From Lacrimispora algidixylanolytica (GTDB lineage: Bacteria > Bacillota > Clostridia > Lachnospirales > Lachnospiraceae): 64,000 bases of DNA. A program made the translations under genes and the position numbers. The first letter of the stretch is position 1. Each line of letters opens with the position of its first letter. Below, piece by piece: positions 42,152 to 50,764 of the stretch. The DNA lies in NCBI RefSeq assembly GCF_003609635.1, contig NZ_MCIA01000009.1:1-64000 (forward strand), given 5' to 3'. The notes under the pieces are model-generated. The model saw only the letters and a list, made by a program, of their open reading frames with translations. It did not search any database and had not been told where the DNA came from.

Positions 42152-43156
42152 TTACGGCTGCTTTCTTAAAAGCTGCCTTGTATAGTCTCCCAGCTCACTC
42201 CATAGAAGTTGTTCCACATAAGATTCCCTTCTTCCGAAATTGCAGTGATATGGAAGTTTAATTTTTTGGATTCGTTTTTTTACAGACTCTTGACCGGAGG
42301 TTGTAAGATACTCTTCAAACTCCTCAATCTTAGAGACTGAGACGCAGTCATCCATAACTGGCATATAGATGATGTCACAAACGTCCAACACCTCTACCGC
42401 TTTTTTCCCAAACTGCCCCAGGTCCAAAATTATAGTTTCGTAAGGACTTTCTCTGGCAATACGTCTTACCAGTTCAGCCACTTCAAGCGTTCCTATCTGG
42501 TTTAAATCCTCTGGATACTGGACAGGAGGCACATAATCAAGCTCTCCCCAGGTATAAACAAGAGATCCAAGCCTGATCCAGCTATACTTTTCCTGACTGT
42601 AATAATAGAAAAGATCCGATAGCCCTCCTTTTAATTCCTCACCAAATAGCTTACCTAGTCCAGAACAATCTTCAAAGTTTAAGTAAAGAACCTTTAGATC
42701 CCTGGATAATAGCTGTCCCATAGTAAGAGAAAAGGAAGTCTTTAGACATCGGTTAATGGGAGAGTAAATCCCAATCACCTTACCAGTCCTTGATATCATG
42801 CTGCTTAAACCATCATCATGATCACCGGTTAAATAAGCCTCCATCACATCCCTTAAAATCCCATCTGCCGCTTGATACTTATAAATACCCTTCGAGGACT
42901 CTTCCAACGAACTGCCTTCCCCGTCACATAGATAAAATACCTGTTCTGTACGGATACTTGTAATTTCTTCTTTGGAGACACCTGCCTGGATTAACAACAA
43001 ATCAATCTCATGGTCTTTCCCATAGCCTTTTAGCTTTTCCAAAGCAGTAAAGGCAAGAGCCTTAAAGGGAGCCTGTTTCCTATGGTTTATAAATTCTGCA
43101 AGCCTTTCCGCATAGAAAGAATCCTCGTCATATATTGCCATCACTCGTTCTGCCAA
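42152..43156 (-). CDS. CpaE/TadZ-like pilus localisation protein
   Basis: A 334-residue ParA/MinD-related protein. The N-terminal 110 residues resemble a receiver-like domain without clear phosphorylation residues. The nucleotide-binding core begins GKVIGIYSPINRCLKTSFS, a degenerate P-loop lacking the KGGxGKT form, and continues with VLYLNFEDC and ETIILDLGQFGKKAVEVLDVCDIIYMPV. TadZ/CpaE proteins place the Tad machine in the cell; atypical Walker motifs are common in them. It starts with TTG seven bases after AAAGGAGG. It follows the prepilin peptidase and precedes cpaF. Confidence 0.82.
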   Translation of the reverse strand: MAERVMAIYDEDSFYAERLAEFINHRKQAPFKALAFTALEKLKGYGKDHEIDLLLIQAGVSKEEITSIRTEQVFYLCDGEGSSLEESSKGIYKYQAADGILRDVMEAYLTGDHDDGLSSMISRTGKVIGIYSPINRCLKTSFSLTMGQLLSRDLKVLYLNFEDCSGLGKLFGEELKGGLSDLFYYYSQEKYSWIRLGSLVYTWGELDYVPPVQYPEDLNQIGTLEVAELVRRIARESPYETIILDLGQFGKKAVEVLDVCDIIYMPVMDDCVSVSKIEEFEEYLTTSGQESVKKRIQKIKLPYHCNFGRRESYVEQLLWSELGDYTRQLLRKQP

Positions 43157-43172
43157 ATATAATCCTCCTTTG

Positions 43173-43706
43173 TTACTGTAACACCCCTAAGGTAATAAGC
43201 GTCCCTAGAAAAAGACAAAATCCAAAGGGAATTACCATGTCATACCCATCCCGCTCGGGGCGGTAATAAGCAGTTATTTTACCTGTTTGAAATACATACC
43301 TGATATAGGTTAGAAGACAGGAGAAACGGTGTATCAAAATCCCATTTCCTATCATTTTGATTAGAGACCAGATAGCCCCAATAAGAAAACCAGAAAAAAT
43401 AGCCATTGCACCGGTTTGAAGACCCATATATCCACAGATGAGAGCTGCCATCTTAATATCTCCTGCTCCAATCATCCGGCATAAAAACAAAACAAAAAAC
43501 AAGGCTGTCACAAGAACAATTCGTAAAAGAAAAAAAACAGGTTCCTTTAAAATGTTCATGTCACTTGTTAATACCCATGCTTCAAGCCCGGTAAGTAACA
43601 AGCCATTTCCTATGCCAAAAAGCATCAACCAGTTCGGAATCTTGTGCTCTTTGACATCAAAATAAGCTCCTACCCCTAAGTGAAGCAGTAATATAATACC
43701 CCCTAT
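43173..43706 (-). CDS. Prepilin peptidase (A24 family), first of the locus, non-standard start
   Basis: A TadV/CpaA-type membrane peptidase. The first catalytic Asp lies in AYFDVKEHKIPNW and the second in GAGDIKMAAL (GxGD). The first ATG in frame (43628) lies after the first motif, so a protein from there would be inactive. The frame is open upstream to 43727 and encodes a normal family N-terminus (IIGGIILLLHLGVGAYFD). There is no ATG, GTG or TTG in that extension. ATA at 43704-43706, six bases after GGGGGGAG, stands where the ATG is expected. It may be a rare ATA/ATC/ATT start or a mutated start. Confidence 0.72.
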   Translation of the reverse strand: MGGIILLLHLGVGAYFDVKEHKIPNWLMLFGIGNGLLLTGLEAWVLTSDMNILKEPVFFLLRIVLVTALFFVLFLCRMIGAGDIKMAALICGYMGLQTGAMAIFSGFLIGAIWSLIKMIGNGILIHRFSCLLTYIRYVFQTGKITAYYRPERDGYDMVIPFGFCLFLGTLITLGVLQ

Positions 43707-43852
43707 GATACACTCCCCCCTCTTTTAAAAAATCAACACCTTTACTTTGGAATTCATGCTGGAATATCAGCTTTTAAATGATGGAATCAAGTTCCATCTC
43801 TCATTGAAAATCTAGGAATCAGCATACAGAATGTACACTGGAATATATTCCC

Positions 43853-43881
43853 ATTATGCACAAGGTTGCGTTAAATGTCAA
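43853..43881 (-). promoter_or_regulatory. Promoter of the Tad pilus operon
   Basis: Minus-strand TTGACA (43876-43881), a 17-base spacer and CATAAT (43853-43858). The leader to the first gene is about 140 bases and contains a seven-base hairpin (GATGGAA / TTCCATC, 43780-43798). I saw no known riboswitch in it. Confidence 0.8.
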
Positions 43882-44022
43882 CTCTTTTTTAAAGAAATTT
43901 AGAATCCGATTCTTGTTCCTGGTTTAACTTCATATTATAAGTGTATTATTATGTTTTTAACAATTTTGTCGAACGATTTCTTTATTTTATAGTGAATTTT
44001 TATACTTTTCAAGGCCAAAGCA
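43882..44022. other. Divergent intergenic region
   Basis: The 385-base region between the Tad operon and the ArsR-type gene holds the two divergent promoters and the Tad leader. The AT-rich middle part covered by this entry (43882-44022) contains nothing else that I could support. Confidence 0.5.
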
Positions 44023-44051
44023 TTGACCTTTCCCCCCTAAAATGGTAAAAT
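44023..44051 (+). promoter_or_regulatory. Promoter of the ArsR-type regulator gene
   Basis: TTGACC (44023-44028), 17-base spacer containing six C, and TAAAAT (44046-44051), about 35 bases before the start codon. Confidence 0.75.
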
Positions 44052-44091
44052 AATTTTAGTTTATATTTTTAAACCAAAGGAGGAATTGCCC

Positions 44092-44493
44092 ATGGAAGGG
44101 CATAATTTTCACCTGCTTTTTAAGGACTGTATGCCCATTTTTATCGCCCTTGGAGATGAAGTCAGACTCACAATTATTGAGGCATTGGCCCGTAATGGTC
44201 TTTATGACAGCATGGGGAATGATGTTTCAGTTACAAGCGGCTCCACAGCTTCTAACATTGGGATGAATGTAAAAGACATCACGGAGAAAACCAATCTCTC
44301 CCGTCCGGCAGTCTCCCATCATTTAAAAATATTAAAAGAAGCCGGCCTCATCGATGTCAGACAAGAGGGCACCGCAAATTTTTATTACCTGACCATCGGA
44401 GACACCACAAAAAAACTGTGTTCCCTGGGACAGCATATGCAGATGTTGTTAGACCGTGTCCCACAACTTACGGACAATTCAGGTAAAATATGA
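44092..44493 (+). CDS. ArsR-type HTH transcriptional regulator
   Basis: A 133-residue winged-helix protein with the ArsR fold: an N-terminal helix with ALGDEVRLTIIEALA, then the recognition region DITEKTNLSRPAVSHHLKILKEAGLIDV and a wing RQEGTANFYYLTI. A 20-residue insertion rich in Ser/Gly/Asn (about 40-60) separates the first helices from the HTH. No Cys-based metal site is evident, so the signal is unlikely to be a classical thiophilic metal. It stands upstream of DUF2508 and glgB on the same strand and divergent from the Tad operon; it could regulate either. ATG at 44092 is nine bases after GGAGG. Confidence 0.85.
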   Translation: MEGHNFHLLFKDCMPIFIALGDEVRLTIIEALARNGLYDSMGNDVSVTSGSTASNIGMNVKDITEKTNLSRPAVSHHLKILKEAGLIDVRQEGTANFYYLTIGDTTKKLCSLGQHMQMLLDRVPQLTDNSGKI

Positions 44494-44565
44494 ATAAAAA
44501 GCCATTTTCTAGTTATAATTAATATAACAGATATTTTGTAAATATTATGAAATGGAGATGGCAAA

Positions 44566-44784
44566 ATGAAGCATGCAACACTAAAACAACGTCTGACTGC
44601 ATCAGAAGAAGAGCGTAAATTACGGTATGAGATCGAATGTTCCAAAACAGCGATTGACGCCGCCAGGAACCACTTTGAACACGTAGTGGATCCAACCCTT
44701 ATTGACTGTTATATCTATGAACTGAATGCAGCACAGCTACGTTATCAGTTCCTCCTACGCAGTTTTAAAAGCTGGGAGGTTTAA
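44566..44784 (+). CDS. DUF2508 family protein (YaaL-like)
   Basis: A 72-residue acidic, helical protein without cysteines beyond two and no membrane segment. The C-terminal part DPTLIDCYIYELNAAQLRYQFLLRSFK is the recognisable DUF2508 block. In many Firmicutes YaaL lies near recR or the pro-sigma-K processing gene bofA, not here. GGAGATGGCAAA precedes the ATG. It is followed by glgB after 34 bases and may be co-transcribed. Confidence 0.72.
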   Translation: MKHATLKQRLTASEEERKLRYEIECSKTAIDAARNHFEHVVDPTLIDCYIYELNAAQLRYQFLLRSFKSWEV

Positions 44785-44818
44785 AGTGCTATTTTAAAGA
44801 TCACGGAGGAGTGAGCAA

Positions 44819-46735
44819 ATGGCTGAAGAAAAAATGGAAGTCGGGATAGGTTTTATTACAGAGGTAGACCGCTATCTCTTTAACAATGGCAAACATTACG
44901 AAATCTACGAGAAGCTGGGCGCTCACCCATGGACCTACCAGGAAGAGGAAGGAATGTATTTTGCAGTATGGGCGCCCCATGCAATTCAAATTGGTGTGGT
45001 GGGTGATTTCAATGGCTGGAATCCAGATTTAAATCCTATGACCTGCTTGGCTAAGTCAGGACTCTGGGAGGCCTTTATACCAAACCTTGGTGCCGGGGCG
45101 CTTTATAAATATGCAATTACAACAGAAACCGGGAAGCTTCTCTTTAAAGCGGATCCTTATGCCTTTGAAGCAGAATACCGGCCTCAGACCGCTTCTGTAA
45201 CTACCGATCTTTCCGGTTTTGTCTGGAACGATAAAAAGTGGATGGAGAAACGAAAAAAACAAGATCCTATGGACGGACCTGTTAGCATCTATGAGGTTCA
45301 TATAGGCTCATGGCGTAAGAAAAACCGGGAAGAAAAGGATGGCTTTTATACCTATGTGGAGGCTGCCCACGAGCTCTCGGAATACATAATCGAGATGGGA
45401 TATACCCATGTGGAGCTACTGGGTATTGCAGAACATCCTTACGACGGTTCCTGGGGCTATCAGGTAACCGGGTATTTTGCTCCAACTTCACGGTACGGCA
45501 CTCCAAAAGAATTTATGTATTTCATCGATTACATGCATCAAAAAGGAATTGGTGTTATCTTAGACTGGGTTCCGGCACATTTCCCAAAGGATGCCCATGG
45601 GCTTTCGGATTTTGACGGAAAACCTTGCTACCAATATGCGGACCCCGGAAAAGGGGAGCATCCGGACTGGGGCACTAAGGTCTTTGATTACAGCAAGTAT
45701 GAAGTGGATAATTTCCTCATTGCCAATGCTCTTTACTGGGTGGAGAAATATCACGTAGACGGACTTAGGGTAGATGCAGTTGCTTCTATGCTTTATCTTG
45801 ACTACGGAAGAGCTGACGGTGAATGGATTCCCAATAAGAACGGTGGAAATGAAAATCTAGAAGCCATTGAATTTTTCAAGCATCTAAACAGTGTGGTGAA
45901 AAAAAGAGGCGACAATGCCATGATAATTGCCGAAGAATCCACCGCATGGCCTAAGGTTACAGACAGTCCAGAACACGGGGGACTGGGTTTTACCTCCAAA
46001 TGGAATATGGGCTGGATGCATGATTTTCTAGAATACATGAAGCTGGATCCCTATTTTAGAAAATACAATCACCATAAGATGACGTTTGGTCTTACATATT
46101 TTACCAGTGAAAAATATATACTTGTATTATCCCATGATGAAGTGGTTCATTTGAAAAGCTCTATGATTGAAAAGATGCCCGGACTTCTTGAGGATAAGTT
46201 TTCCAATTTAAAGGTGGGATACACCTTTATGCTAGGCCATCCAGGCAAAAAACTTTTGTTTATGGGACAGGATTTCGGACAGTTTCATGAATGGGATGAA
46301 AAAGTGGCCTTGGACTGGCATCTGGCTGATGAGCCTCTTGGAGAAGAGCTTAAAAACTATGTCAAAGACCTGTTGCACCTCTATCAAGAATATCCTGCGC
46401 TATACGAGAAGGACTATGACTGGGAGGGCTTTTCCTGGATCAATGCCAATGACAACGAGCATAGTATCTTTAGCTTTATAAGGTACAGTGCTGATAAGAA
46501 AAATAATCTTTTGTTCGTGCTTAACTTTACACCTGTAGAACGTAAGGACTACCGGGCAGGCGTTCCAAAAAAAGGAAGCTATCAGCTGGTTTTTGATGAA
46601 ACTCACGGCCTTTATGAATCAGGAAAAAAAGCGAATACCGTTCTTTCTGAGGAAATAAAATGGGATGGACAAAACAATTCTATCTCCTGCCCACTCAAAC
46701 CTTACGGAGTTGCTGTATACCATTTCAAAGGATAA
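44819..46735 (+). CDS. glgB: 1,4-alpha-glucan branching enzyme
   Basis: A 638-residue GH13 enzyme that makes alpha-1,6 branches in glycogen. A CBM48 domain (VWAPHAIQIGVVGDFNGWN, about residues 50-70) precedes the barrel. Catalytic residues are in GLRVDAVASMLYLDY (Asp nucleophile), MIIAEEST (Glu) and LSHDEVVH (Asp). Ribosome site ACGGAGGAGTGAGC. The glgC/glgD genes for ADP-glucose synthesis are about 3 kb downstream on the other strand, so the pathway is split between two operons. No glycogen synthase is in the window. Confidence 0.97.
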   Translation: MAEEKMEVGIGFITEVDRYLFNNGKHYEIYEKLGAHPWTYQEEEGMYFAVWAPHAIQIGVVGDFNGWNPDLNPMTCLAKSGLWEAFIPNLGAGALYKYAITTETGKLLFKADPYAFEAEYRPQTASVTTDLSGFVWNDKKWMEKRKKQDPMDGPVSIYEVHIGSWRKKNREEKDGFYTYVEAAHELSEYIIEMGYTHVELLGIAEHPYDGSWGYQVTGYFAPTSRYGTPKEFMYFIDYMHQKGIGVILDWVPAHFPKDAHGLSDFDGKPCYQYADPGKGEHPDWGTKVFDYSKYEVDNFLIANALYWVEKYHVDGLRVDAVASMLYLDYGRADGEWIPNKNGGNENLEAIEFFKHLNSVVKKRGDNAMIIAEESTAWPKVTDSPEHGGLGFTSKWNMGWMHDFLEYMKLDPYFRKYNHHKMTFGLTYFTSEKYILVLSHDEVVHLKSSMIEKMPGLLEDKFSNLKVGYTFMLGHPGKKLLFMGQDFGQFHEWDEKVALDWHLADEPLGEELKNYVKDLLHLYQEYPALYEKDYDWEGFSWINANDNEHSIFSFIRYSADKKNNLLFVLNFTPVERKDYRAGVPKKGSYQLVFDETHGLYESGKKANTVLSEEIKWDGQNNSISCPLKPYGVAVYHFKG

Positions 46736-46859
46736 CTTTTTAGATATTTCATCTAATATACCACTGTTTTTTCTATACTTTTTATCTATATTGTAGTAAA
46801 ATAATACTATATAATTTTAACGTATTTTGGGGATTCAAAGATGGAAGGAGAGGTATTTT

Positions 46860-47609
46860 ATGGGAGCAGAGCTAATAGCTACGACCGCAACAAAGATGGT
46901 GTATCGGGATGGGGATAAAGCGATCAAGGTTTTTAATGCTGATTTTCCAAAAGCTGAGGTGCTAAATGAAGCGTTAATTACCGCGAGAGTTGAGGAAACC
47001 GGCGGAATCAATGTTCCTAAGGTGCAAGAAGTCAGTGTTTTTGAAGGCAAGTGGTCCATTACCTATGACTTTATTGAAGGGAAGACATTAAAGCAACTTA
47101 TGGATGAGAATCCGGAGAAGCTACCAGAATATATGGATATGATGGTGGATCTTCATCTGAGCATTATGTCAAAACATTGTCCTCTGTTAAATAAGCTAAA
47201 GGATAAGATGAATAGACAAGTGGCTGATATGGATGAATTCGGAGAAGCCAGCAGATACGATATGCAGACTCGTCTTGATGGCATGCCAAAGCACACCAAA
47301 CTGTGCCACGGTGACTTTAATCCAAGTAATATTATTGTGACCGACGATCAGACCATGTACGTTCTTGACTGGGTTCACGCCACCCAAGGCAATGCCAGTG
47401 CTGATGTGGCAAGAACATACCTCCTCTTCTCTTTGCAGGATAAGAAAAAAGCTGATATGTACATTGATGTATTTTGTAAGAAGACCGGAACCGCTAAAAA
47501 ATACGTTCAATCCTGGCTTCCAATCGTGGCAGCTGCACAGCTATCCAAAAAACGACCTGAGGAAGTTGAGCTTTTGAATCAGTGGGCTAATGTATTTGAA
47601 TATCAATAA
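46860..47609 (+). CDS. Aminoglycoside phosphotransferase-like kinase (TIGR02172 group)
   Basis: A 249-residue small-molecule kinase with the protein kinase-like fold. The catalytic loop is LCHGDFNPSNIIV (HGDxxxxN) and the metal-binding Asp is in YVLDWVHATQG. A Lys in AIKVFNADFPK and EGKTLKQLMDENPE in the N-lobe support this. It belongs to a group of uncharacterised kinases common in Clostridia; antibiotic resistance is not implied. The start is the ATG at 46860 after GGAGAGG; the open extension to 46827 is not needed. Confidence 0.82.
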   Translation: MGAELIATTATKMVYRDGDKAIKVFNADFPKAEVLNEALITARVEETGGINVPKVQEVSVFEGKWSITYDFIEGKTLKQLMDENPEKLPEYMDMMVDLHLSIMSKHCPLLNKLKDKMNRQVADMDEFGEASRYDMQTRLDGMPKHTKLCHGDFNPSNIIVTDDQTMYVLDWVHATQGNASADVARTYLLFSLQDKKKADMYIDVFCKKTGTAKKYVQSWLPIVAAAQLSKKRPEEVELLNQWANVFEYQ

Positions 47610-47676
47610 GAGTAAAGAATCAAAGAGACTGCCACAACATAGTCTTGTCAAAAACAATACATAAAGAACAATACAT

Positions 47677-47721
47677 AAAACGTCTTGGACGGCTTATAAA
47701 AGCCCCACCAAGACGTTTTTT
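47677..47721 (+). terminator. Terminator of the kinase gene
   Basis: AAAACGTCTTGG pairs with CCAAGACGTTTT, followed by two more T. A short direct repeat (AACAATACATAAA, twice, within 47652-47680) lies just upstream. Confidence 0.88.
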
Positions 47722-47783
47722 CACGTTATCCATACGTATTTTGTATAAACTACTATCTCAAATTAATTTACAACGGCTTCTAA

Positions 47784-48194
47784 TCATGATTTAGGAATGT
47801 TAGACATGGCTTCGTGTTCCTGTTTCAGTTCCTCATACAAATCGTAAAATCTCCATTTACAATTGGTATCTGTAATAACCGCTTTTAACTGAACCTTTGG
47901 AACCCCTGCACGCCTTATATTTAAAAGCAGCTCGTCCACTCTGCGGTTAGAAAAGTTCTTCATGACTAAAATCTCTTCTTCCACCGGAGGACAGGCTTCA
48001 AGAGCAGTTTCGTCAAACCCTTCCATTCCAGCAAGATAACCCACCGTCTGGTTTATCTGGTCACTGGAGATATTGCGGATTCGAATGCCCATGCGAATTA
48101 GAACTGCTTTTAGCTTCGCTGCCTTTGAATCATTCCCACTCTTTTTTTCTTCTTCCGGCTGATAATATAAAACTAATTCCTTTGTTATTGCCAT
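47784..48194 (-). CDS. DUF3783 domain protein
   Basis: A 136-residue cytosolic protein. The C-terminal two thirds, from EEEILVMKNFSNRRVDELLLNIRRAGVPKV to the end, matches the DUF3783 block; the N-terminus is a variable charged region (PEEEKKSGNDSKAAK). No catalytic motif is seen. It lies 22 bases after ddh on the same strand, with GCAGGAGGGATAGAAC before the ATG, so it is probably co-transcribed with ddh. Confidence 0.78.
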   Translation of the reverse strand: MAITKELVLYYQPEEEKKSGNDSKAAKLKAVLIRMGIRIRNISSDQINQTVGYLAGMEGFDETALEACPPVEEEILVMKNFSNRRVDELLLNIRRAGVPKVQLKAVITDTNCKWRFYDLYEELKQEHEAMSNIPKS

Positions 48195-48216
48195 GTTCTA
48201 TCCCTCCTGCTGTTTT

Positions 48217-49203
48217 TTATAACAGGTGTTTTCTTAATTCTTCCCCGCTTAAGGAGCTTAAATACGCTGGAGCGATATCAAATACAGTCTTACAACCTTT
48301 TTGTCCCTCCTGGTTTAAGCGATAAGCTGCGCGTGCATAGGAAGTCAATACAGAAGCTGTGAATTCTGGATTTGAATCCAGCTTTAAGCTATATTCAATC
48401 ACGTGGTTATTCTCATTCTCCCAGCCAGTGCTTCCAGTTCTGATTACAAAACCGCCGTGAGGAATGCCTTTATGATCCTTCATCAGTTCCTCTTCACTAA
48501 TAAAATGAACTGTAGTATCATAGTCAGAAAAATAATTAGGCATGGTCACGATTTCTTCTTTGATCCGATCTAAATCAGCGCCCTCTTCTGCCACAACAAA
48601 ACATTCTCTTGTATGTTTTTCTCTCACAGACAGTTCTGGATTTTTACCGTCTCGAACTTCCTGCAGCGCTTCTTCTACAGGGATGGTATACTGTCTGGCA
48701 TCCTTAACTCCAGTAATCCTTCTAATAGCATCTGAATGGCCCTGGCTCACGCCTCTGCCCCAGAATGTATAGTCATGTCCACCTGGAAGAACGGCTCCGG
48801 CATACAAGCGGTTTAAGGAAAACATACCTGGATCCCAGCCAACGGAAATGATTCCTACGTTACCACCCAAAAGGGCAGCCTCATCAACCACCTTAAAATG
48901 ATCTGGAATCTTCGCATGAGTATCAAAGCTGTCAACCACATTAAAGGCTTTTGCAAGCTCTGGTGTCTGTACTGGAAGGTCTGTGGCACTACCGCCGCAT
49001 AAAATTAAAACATCTATGGTTCCCTTTTTCGTCATAATCTCATCATAAGGGTAAACCTTGACCCCTTCAGTCAAAAGCTTAACTGATTCTGGGGCTCTTC
49101 TTGTAAATACAGCAGCCAGCTCCATGTCCTTATTATGCTTAATGGCACACTCGACTCCTCTGCCAAGATTTCCATATCCTACGATTCCTATTTTTATTGT
49201 CAT
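48217..49203 (-). CDS. ddh: meso-Diaminopimelate dehydrogenase
   Basis: A 328-residue NADPH-dependent enzyme that makes meso-diaminopimelate from tetrahydrodipicolinate in one step, a shortcut in lysine and peptidoglycan synthesis. The Rossmann motif is GIVGYGNLGRG. Other family segments are ILCGGSATDLP, ISVGWDPGMFSLNR and the substrate-binding WGRGVSQGHSDAIRRI. The ATG at 49203 is chosen; a GTG nine bases upstream is also possible. It has its own promoter. Confidence 0.95.
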   Translation of the reverse strand: MTIKIGIVGYGNLGRGVECAIKHNKDMELAAVFTRRAPESVKLLTEGVKVYPYDEIMTKKGTIDVLILCGGSATDLPVQTPELAKAFNVVDSFDTHAKIPDHFKVVDEAALLGGNVGIISVGWDPGMFSLNRLYAGAVLPGGHDYTFWGRGVSQGHSDAIRRITGVKDARQYTIPVEEALQEVRDGKNPELSVREKHTRECFVVAEEGADLDRIKEEIVTMPNYFSDYDTTVHFISEEELMKDHKGIPHGGFVIRTGSTGWENENNHVIEYSLKLDSNPEFTASVLTSYARAAYRLNQEGQKGCKTVFDIAPAYLSSLSGEELRKHLL

Positions 49204-49236
49204 ACGCTCCACAACCTTTCTGAAAATTTGTAATTT

Positions 49237-49265
49237 ATTATAACCTTAAAATCCCTCAGTGTAAA
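49237..49265 (-). promoter_or_regulatory. Promoter of ddh
   Basis: Minus-strand TTTACA (49260-49265), 17-base spacer and perfect TATAAT (49237-49242), just after the spoVG terminator. Confidence 0.78.
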
Positions 49266-49287
49266 TAAAGGATTGGAATGCGGACAA

Positions 49288-49321
49288 CAAAAAACGCAGA
49301 CAGTACAAACGCCTGCCTGCG
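49288..49321 (-). terminator. Terminator of the glgC-glgD-spoVG unit
   Basis: On the minus strand CGCAGGCAG pairs with CTGTCTGCG, one G-U pair, and is followed by six T. Confidence 0.85.
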
Positions 49322-49336
49322 GATCTTTTAAGTTAA

Positions 49337-49618
49337 TTAAGCAAATACTGCCTCTGGCACTTCCATTGTAGTGGTCTCATATTTGTCCAGAATCACCTTC
49401 TGGATGGTATCTCTTGTACCGGAATTGATTGGATGTGCAATATCCCGATACTCTCCATCTGCTGCCTTACGGCTTGGCATTGCAATAAATAGTCCTTTTT
49501 CACCTTCAATAACTTTAATGTCATGAATAACGAATTCGTTATCCAATGTGATTGATACTATGGCCTTCATCTTTCCCTCTTTTTCAATACGTCGTACTCG
49601 TACGTCTGTAATCTGCAT
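49337..49618 (-). CDS. spoVG: Septation / sporulation regulator SpoVG
   Basis: A 93-residue protein nearly identical in pattern to Spo[13 protein letters not shown] at the start, [31 protein letters not shown] in the middle and [15 protein letters not shown]. SpoVG binds RNA and DNA and affects septation, capsule and sporulation genes. It starts 24 bases after the glgD stop, so it can be read from the glgC promoter; a dedicated sigma-H promoter inside glgD is possible but was not found. GAGGGG precedes the ATG. Confidence 0.95.
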   Translation of the reverse strand: MQITDVRVRRIEKEGKMKAIVSITLDNEFVIHDIKVIEGEKGLFIAMPSRKAADGEYRDIAHPINSGTRDTIQKVILDKYETTTMEVPEAVFA

Positions 49619-49642
49619 GTTCTTCCCCTCTCGTCACTTACA

Positions 49643-50764
49643 CTATAATGTGTATCTTTCGTTTTTCTCCAAGACAATCTTTACATTGTCCGGCGTTCCT
49701 ATGTAGGTGGTATTGGCCCGAATCGTATCACGACTTTCCACGATACAATTTTCAATGACCGTATTATCGCCTATATAGACGTCATTTAAAATAATGGAAT
49801 TTTTAATGACGCAGTTGTTGCCGACATAAGCTTTTTTATAAAGGACTGAATTTTCGACAACTCCGTTGACAATGCTACCGCTAGACACCAGGCTGTTCTT
49901 TACTGATGCGCCTGGGTTGTATTTCGCAGGCGGCAGGTCATCGATCTTTGAGTAAACATCCGGATACTGACGGAAAAAATAATTTCTAACTTCCGGCTTT
50001 AAGAAATCCATATTGGTTTTATAATAGGATTCCACGGATGCGATATTTCTCCAGTAATCGTTCATTTTATATGCATATATTCGTTTCAAATTCCGATATC
50101 GTACCAGAATGTCACTCACAAAATCATAGCGGTCTTCCATGGCGCACTGCTCAATCAACTCAATCAACTGCCGCCTTCGAATTACATAAATGCCGCAGGA
50201 AACAGTATTGGAGGAAACCACCATAGGCTTCTCTTCAAAATCTGTAATCCTGCCGTCCTGATTGGTCTTTACCAGTCCAAAACGTGTGGTATCTTCTCCC
50301 ATTGGGAGATCTGTACATACCACGGTGATATCTGCCTTCTTCTCTATATGATACTCTAGCACTTTTCCGTAGTCCAATTTGTAAATGCCGTCCCCTGCGG
50401 CTATGACTACGTAAGGCTCATGACTGTTTTTTAAAAATGTCAGGTTTTGAAACAGTGCATCTGCAGTCCCCCTATACCAGTCACTGCTTTCTGCGGTTAT
50501 GGTAGGGGTGAAGACAAATAGTCCGCCCTGCTTTCTTCCAAAATCCCACCATTTGGATGAACTCAAATGAAGATGCAGGGATCTGGAATTATACTGTGTC
50601 AAAACTGCCACATTCTGAATGTGTGAATTGGTCATATTGCTTAGGGCAAAATCTATGCTCCTATAGTTACCTGCTATAGGCATAGCTGCAATGGCTCTTC
50701 TGTTGGACAGTTCCCGCATTCGCTTACTGTTTCCACCTGCTAATACAATTCCGATTGCTCTCAT
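49643..50764 (-). CDS. glgD: GlgD: glucose-1-phosphate adenylyltransferase, regulatory-type subunit
   Basis: A 373-residue homologue of GlgC that in Firmicutes forms a heteromer with it to make ADP-glucose for glycogen. The N-terminal loop reads [10 protein letters not shown] in place of the catalytic GGxGxRL form, consistent with a subunit of low or no activity that modulates GlgC. The C-terminus is a left-handed beta-helix with [17 protein letters not shown]. Its start overlaps the glgC stop by four bases. Confidence 0.94.
   Translation of the reverse strand: MRAIGIVLAGGNSKRMRELSNRRAIAAMPIAGNYRSIDFALSNMTNSHIQNVAVLTQYNSRSLHLHLSSSKWWDFGRKQGGLFVFTPTITAESSDWYRGTADALFQNLTFLKNSHEPYVVIAAGDGIYKLDYGKVLEYHIEKKADITVVCTDLPMGEDTTRFGLVKTNQDGRITDFEEKPMVVSSNTVSCGIYVIRRRQLIELIEQCAMEDRYDFVSDILVRYRNLKRIYAYKMNDYWRNIASVESYYKTNMDFLKPEVRNYFFRQYPDVYSKIDDLPPAKYNPGASVKNSLVSSGSIVNGVVENSVLYKKAYVGNNCVIKNSIILNDVYIGDNTVIENCIVESRDTIRANTTYIGTPDNVKIVLEKNERYTL

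Noticed and set aside
43707-43852. c-di-GMP or other riboswitch in the Tad operon leader
   Set aside because: The leader lacks the conserved blocks of the GEMM classes; only one small hairpin is present.
46860-47609. Aminoglycoside resistance gene
   Set aside because: Only the kinase fold and catalytic motifs are shared; the sequence fits an uncharacterised chromosomal kinase group and has no mobile context.
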